Below, in pieces: positions 60,394 to 64,000 of a stretch of 64,000 bases of DNA. Under the pieces are notes generated by a model. The model saw only the letters and a list, made by a program, of their open reading frames with translations. It searched no databases and was not told where the DNA came from. This DNA is from Actinoplanes lutulentus (lineage in GTDB: Bacteria > Actinomycetota > Actinomycetes > Mycobacteriales > Micromonosporaceae), in the NCBI RefSeq assembly GCF_003259845.1, contig NZ_QLMJ01000030.1, forward strand, positions 1-64,000, in the 5' to 3' direction. How positions within the stretch are numbered: position 1 is the stretch's first letter; each line of letters begins with the position of its first letter. Both the position numbers and the translations under genes were made by a program.

Positions 60394-61853
60394 TGGCAGA
60401 CGCATCAACGGTGAAACGGGCACTGGCCTGGAGCACCCTGAACAATGTCGCGATCCGGGTCGGCAGCCTGGCCACCGGCATTCTGCTGGCGCGGCTGCTC
60501 GCGCCGGAGGAGTTCGGCGTCTTCGCGGTCGCCCTCACGATCCAGGCGATCGTGATGGCCCTCGCCGACCTCGGCATGGCGGCCGACATCATCCGGCACG
60601 GCGAGCAGGGCCGGGGACCTACGGTCACGACGATGTCGCTGGCCACCGGCGTGCTGCTGGCCGGCGGGATGTCGCTGCTGGCCGGTCCGCTCGCCGAGGC
60701 GATGGGCAGCCCCGCGGCGGTTCCGGTCATCCGGGTCATGTCGCTGACGCTGATCCTCAGTGGTCTGTCGGTCGTGCCGTACGCGATGATGCAGCGCGAG
60801 TTCCGGCAGTCCGCGCAGATGGCACTGGACGGCACCAGCCTGGTGGTCAGCACGGTCGTCACGATCGGGCTGGTCTCACTCGGGTTCGGCGCGATGTCGC
60901 TGGCGATCTCCCGGGTGGCGTCGCAGGCGCTGGTCACGGTCATGCAGTTCCGGCTCACCCGCAGCGTCCCCAAGTTCGGCTTCGAACCGGCGATCGCGAC
61001 CGGTCTGCTGCGGTTCGGCCTGCCGCTGGCGGCCGCGAACGTCATCTCCTGGGTGGTGATGAACGTCGGTCACCTGAGCATCGGCACCGCCGCCGGCGCG
61101 CTGATGCTCGGCTTCTACACGATGGCGTTCAACATCTCGACCTGGCCGATGAGCGCGCTCGGCATGGCGATCCGATCGGTCGCGCTTCCGGCGTTCGCCA
61201 CCGTGTCCGACCCGCGCCGGCGCGCCGACGGCTTCGTGTCGGCGGCCTCGCTGACCTGGGCGATCGCGCTGCTGGTCGGGATCGGGCTGTCCGGTCTGGC
61301 GTCGGTCGTGGTGCCGCTGCTCTACGGCGAACGCTGGTCGGCCTCGGCGCAGGCGCTCGCCGGCCTCGCCATCTTCGGCGCGCTGCGGGTGCTGTTCGAC
61401 CTGATGGCGACGTTCCTGATCGCGGTCGGTGCGAGCCGGGCCGTGCTGATCGTGCAGATCGTCTGGCTCGCGGTGCTCTTCCCGGCCGTCTGGTACGGCG
61501 TCAAGGAGTGGGGCCTGCACGGCGCCGGTTGGGCTCAGGCCGCCGTCTCGGCCGTCGTCACGCTCCCGGTCTATGTCGTGCTGCTGCGCCGTCATGGCGT
61601 GTCCTTCACCGCACTGAGCGGCCGTCTGTTCGTACCCTTGCTGGCTGTGCCGGCGGCAGTTGCTGCCGGTGTTCTCGCCCTGCGCCTCACCGATCAGCCG
61701 TTCCTGCAGCTGCTTCTCGGTGGCCTGGCCATCAGCGTGGTGTTCGTGGCCCCGCTGGCGTGGTGGCTGCGCCGCCGCCTCGCCGAACTGCAGTCCCGCG
61801 GCGGCCAGGACGAGATCCCGGCGCCGGAACCCGCACTGCAACCGACGATCTGA
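60393..61853 (+). CDS. Wzx-like polysaccharide flippase (MVF/PST family)
   Basis: The 486-residue protein has 12-14 membrane helices. It carries STLNNVAIRVGSLATGILLA and LLAPEEFGVFAVALT at the N-terminus, typical of oligosaccharide flippases. It moves lipid-linked repeat units across the membrane. ATG overlaps the GT4 stop. With the Wzz-like and Wzy-like genes it makes a full Wzx/Wzy assembly set. Confidence 0.88.
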   Translation: MADASTVKRALAWSTLNNVAIRVGSLATGILLARLLAPEEFGVFAVALTIQAIVMALADLGMAADIIRHGEQGRGPTVTTMSLATGVLLAGGMSLLAGPLAEAMGSPAAVPVIRVMSLTLILSGLSVVPYAMMQREFRQSAQMALDGTSLVVSTVVTIGLVSLGFGAMSLAISRVASQALVTVMQFRLTRSVPKFGFEPAIATGLLRFGLPLAAANVISWVVMNVGHLSIGTAAGALMLGFYTMAFNISTWPMSALGMAIRSVALPAFATVSDPRRRADGFVSAASLTWAIALLVGIGLSGLASVVVPLLYGERWSASAQALAGLAIFGALRVLFDLMATFLIAVGASRAVLIVQIVWLAVLFPAVWYGVKEWGLHGAGWAQAAVSAVVTLPVYVVLLRRHGVSFTALSGRLFVPLLAVPAAVAAGVLALRLTDQPFLQLLLGGLAISVVFVAPLAWWLRRRLAELQSRGGQDEIPAPEPALQPTI

Positions 61854-61863
61854 TCGAGGAGAC

Positions 61864-62958
61864 ATGGCAAAGCTGACCGAGCGGGTCAAAGTGACCGCTC
61901 CGCAGGCCGCACCGTTACGCGACGCGAAGGTCTCGGTCGTCATCCCGACCTACAACTACGGCCACTTCCTGCCGCAGAGCGTCGGCAGCGTCCTCGCCCA
62001 GGAGGGCGTCGACGTCGAGGTGATCGTGGTGGACGACTGCTCCACCGACGACACCCCGCTGGTGGCCGGGAACATGGCGGCCACCGACCCCCGGGTGGTC
62101 TACGCGCCGAACGCGGAGAACCACGGTCCGTGTGTGGCGTTCAACGACGGGCTGGCCCGGGTGACCGGCGACTTCGTCGTCCGCCTCGACGCCGACGACC
62201 TGCTCACCCCGGGCTCGCTGAGCCGCGCGGTGCAGCTGTTCCAGCAGTACCCCGAGGTCGGCCTGGTCTACGGGCACCCGCTGCACTTCCACTCCGAGAC
62301 GCCGCCCGAGCCGCGTACCGACGTGGAGTCCTGGACGATCTGGTCCGGTGAGGACTGGATCGCCGAGCGGGCCCGCCTCGGCGTCAACTGCATCACCACG
62401 CCCGAGGCGATCGTGCGCAGAAGCGTCTACGACGAGGTCGGCCCGTGGGACCCGCGGATGCGGTACGCCTGCGACATGGAGGCCTGGATGCGGGCCGCCG
62501 CGGTCTCCGACGTCGGCCGCATCGACGGCGCCGACCAGGCGTTCCACCGCGAGCACGGCGGCAGCCTCAGCGTGAACGCCGGCTCCGGGCGCCTGCTCGA
62601 CCTGCGGGAACGCCGGACCGCGTTCAACGCGCTGTTCGAGGGACCGGGCGGAAAGCTGCCGCGGGCCGCGGAACTGCACGAGACCGCGCTGCGGTCGCTC
62701 GCGGTGGAGGCTCTGGAGAGCGCCTGCCATGCGTACGACCGAGGGCTCACCGACAACGAGCCGATCGACGAGTACGAGGCGTTCGCGCTGGAGACGTACG
62801 CGAAGACGAAGCAGCTGCCGCAGTGGCGGATGCTGGTACGCCGCCGCAAGGTCGGCGCGAAGCTGGCGCCGTACATGCCGCCGTTCGCGGCCGGTGTGGT
62901 GAGCCGGCGGTTGCGTAACGACGCCCGGTACCGCAGGTGGGTCCGGCAGGGAGTGTGA
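61864..62958 (+). CDS. GT2-family glycosyltransferase
   Basis: The 364-residue protein has VSVVIPTYNYGHFLPQSVGS, VVDDCSTDDTPLVAG and VVRLDADDLLTPGSLSRAVQ (DxD metal), and GPWDPRMRYACDMEAWMRAA in the acceptor half. It lacks membrane helices. The ATG follows GAGGAG 3-8 bp upstream. Its stop codon lies within the terminator hairpin that ends the convergent pair. Confidence 0.87.
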   Translation: MAKLTERVKVTAPQAAPLRDAKVSVVIPTYNYGHFLPQSVGSVLAQEGVDVEVIVVDDCSTDDTPLVAGNMAATDPRVVYAPNAENHGPCVAFNDGLARVTGDFVVRLDADDLLTPGSLSRAVQLFQQYPEVGLVYGHPLHFHSETPPEPRTDVESWTIWSGEDWIAERARLGVNCITTPEAIVRRSVYDEVGPWDPRMRYACDMEAWMRAAAVSDVGRIDGADQAFHREHGGSLSVNAGSGRLLDLRERRTAFNALFEGPGGKLPRAAELHETALRSLAVEALESACHAYDRGLTDNEPIDEYEAFALETYAKTKQLPQWRMLVRRRKVGAKLAPYMPPFAAGVVSRRLRNDARYRRWVRQGV

Positions 62959-62990
62959 AAAAGGGGGCCCCTCGCGGGGCCCCCTTTTTC
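62957..62990. terminator. Bidirectional terminator between convergent genes
   Basis: GAAAAAGGGGGCCCC (62957-62971) and GGGGCCCCCTTTTTC (62976-62990) form a perfect 15-bp stem with a 4-base loop. The five A/five T ends serve both directions. It begins inside one stop codon and ends at the first base of the other. Confidence 0.95.
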
Positions 62991-64000
62991 TACAGGAGTG
63001 TCGAGTAGAACGTCCGCAGATCGGTCCGCAGGTTCTCGGTGTCGTACCGCGCCAGCACCCGCGCCGACGCCGCCGCACCGAGCTCGATCAGCGTCTGCGG
63101 CTCCTTGTCGTACCGGATGCAGGCCTGCTCGACCGCCCGCGCGAACGCGAGCAGGTCCTGGTCGGCGACCGGCGAGCACAGCCCCGGCACGAAGAACTCC
63201 CGCCCGGCGAGGCCCGGATAACCGACCACGTACGCGCCACAGGCCATCGCCTCGGCCGGCGGCAGGCCGAAGCCCTCCCGTTCGCTGAAGCTCAGGAAGA
63301 TCGCGGTGTTCCGCATGATCTCCGCGGTCTCCAGCTCGGTCTTCCCGGCGATCGCGACCACGTCCCAGCCGTCCAGGACACCGCGTGACCGCAGGATGTG
63401 CAGCAGCTGCTCGCGTTCGGCGGACCGGCGGTGCCCGACGAACGAGATCCGGCGCGGACGCTCGGGGCCACCGAGGTGGAACACCGACGGGTCGATCACG
63501 TTGCGGGTCAGGTGGACGGGTACGCCGGGGAAGGCGTACCGCAGCAGGTCCACATTGTCGTCGGAGACCGCGAGCAGGGCGGCCAGGCCGGGAATGCCGG
63601 CGTACGGCGCACCCGGACCGGTCTCCTCGTACGGGATCAGGTCGTACGTGTCGTACGCCCGCTGGTTGAAGATGACGATCCGTGGGCCCTCGGGCAGGCC
63701 GCCGAGGCCGGGGCCGTACCACTCGGGGACCACGAGCACGTCGCGGGCGCCGAGGCTGACCCGGCCGGCCGCCACGACGGGCGTGGTGTTCGGGAACCAG
63801 CTGCAGCGGAAACCGTCGGCCGCGTGCACCACCTTGGCCGGGATGCCGAGGCTGTTGAGCAGGTCGACGTGCCGGTAGATGACGCGGACGCCGCCGCTGG
63901 GGGAGTCGTTGTCCGGCGCCAGGTAGTAGACGGCGCCGTCACCGGTCCCGCCGGTCGCGGCGAACGCGGGGATCTGCCGGCGGCGGATCTCCTGCGACCG
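62990..64000 (-). CDS. Glycosyltransferase (GT4-like), 5' end outside the window
   Basis: The frame is open from the right edge for 336 codons. The N-terminal part visible includes VYYLAPDNDSPSGGVRVIYR (about residues 24-43), then VIFNQRAYDTYDLIPYEE and the C-terminal donor domain with RRISFVGHRRSAEREQLLHI, FLSFSEREGFGLPPAEAMAC and GYPGLAGREFF. The E-x-F-G-L-x-x-x-E-A motif is typical of GT4 enzymes. The start lies beyond 64000. It is the convergent neighbour of the GT2 gene. Confidence 0.85.
   Translation of the reverse strand, partial: RSQEIRRRQIPAFAATGGTGDGAVYYLAPDNDSPSGGVRVIYRHVDLLNSLGIPAKVVHAADGFRCSWFPNTTPVVAAGRVSLGARDVLVVPEWYGPGLGGLPEGPRIVIFNQRAYDTYDLIPYEETGPGAPYAGIPGLAALLAVSDDNVDLLRYAFPGVPVHLTRNVIDPSVFHLGGPERPRRISFVGHRRSAEREQLLHILRSRGVLDGWDVVAIAGKTELETAEIMRNTAIFLSFSEREGFGLPPAEAMACGAYVVGYPGLAGREFFVPGLCSPVADQDLLAFARAVEQACIRYDKEPQTLIELGAAASARVLARYDTENLRTDLRTFYSTLL

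Overview
The window is high-GC DNA whose GTG and ATG starts, long mycelial-actinobacterial gene families (DUF4331, DUF6493 remnant, WYL and deazaflavin-dependent proteins) and Mrf/CobW-like and LexA proteins point to a filamentous actinomycete, most likely of the Micromonosporaceae (Actinoplanes-like). That placement is an inference from gene content, not from a marker gene.

Region 1 (1-8443) is accessory DNA. It opens with the tail of an ISL3-type transposase. An IS21-family element follows (istA, istB, a small ORF and a DUF4265 passenger gene, bounded by paired terminal repeats at about 139-220 and 3603-3681). Next come orphan genes, tiny ORFs in AT-richer DNA, and a large serine recombinase whose 3' end runs into an intact, oppositely oriented tRNA-Leu(GAG) gene. 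The tRNA is the probable boundary of an integrated island that extends left of the window.

Region 2 (8480-32300) is ordinary chromosome with small metabolic and regulatory units. It holds a WYL regulator divergent from a VOC protein with a perfect operator palindrome, a small secreted protein and an alpha-oxoamine-synthase-like enzyme. A GPH sugar transporter, TetR regulator and alcohol dehydrogenase run together, followed by a Na+/H+ antiporter. A DUF4331 protein is divergent from a TPR protein and a NicO-type nickel/cobalt transporter. An antiquitin-like aldehyde dehydrogenase pairs with an FAD amine oxidase. A LysR-divergent four-gene operon carries a diaminopropionate-ammonia-lyase-like protein, an M20 peptidase, a hydrolase-LuxR fusion and a DDN-like protein. 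A diguanylate cyclase, a cyclic-nucleotide phosphodiesterase-like protein, LexA with a membrane protein, and CsbD complete the region.

Region 3 (31941-41590) is repeat-rich. It has a 26-bp minisatellite at the end of csbD and a gene built of 15-bp and 27-bp in-frame repeats. These are followed by a CobW/Mrf-like protein, a cation-diffusion zinc transporter, a nucleotidyltransferase-like/methyltransferase fusion, a sigma-factor operon, an aldo/keto reductase and a decayed DUF6493 gene.

Region 4 (41625-64000) is an exopolysaccharide locus. Two divergent operons make dTDP-L-rhamnose (rmlBD and rmlAC). A polyprenyl-phosphate sugar transferase starts the repeat unit, and several glycosyltransferases (GT2, WecG/TagA, GT4) extend it. 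A Wzz-like protein, an O-antigen-ligase/Wzy-like polymerase and a Wzx-like flippase export and polymerise it. Interleaved are two large secreted proteins sharing DUF4082 modules, one with an N,N-dimethylformamidase-beta-like domain. A LexA-type palindrome lies just upstream of the wzz-like gene. The last gene, a glycosyltransferase, runs off the right edge.
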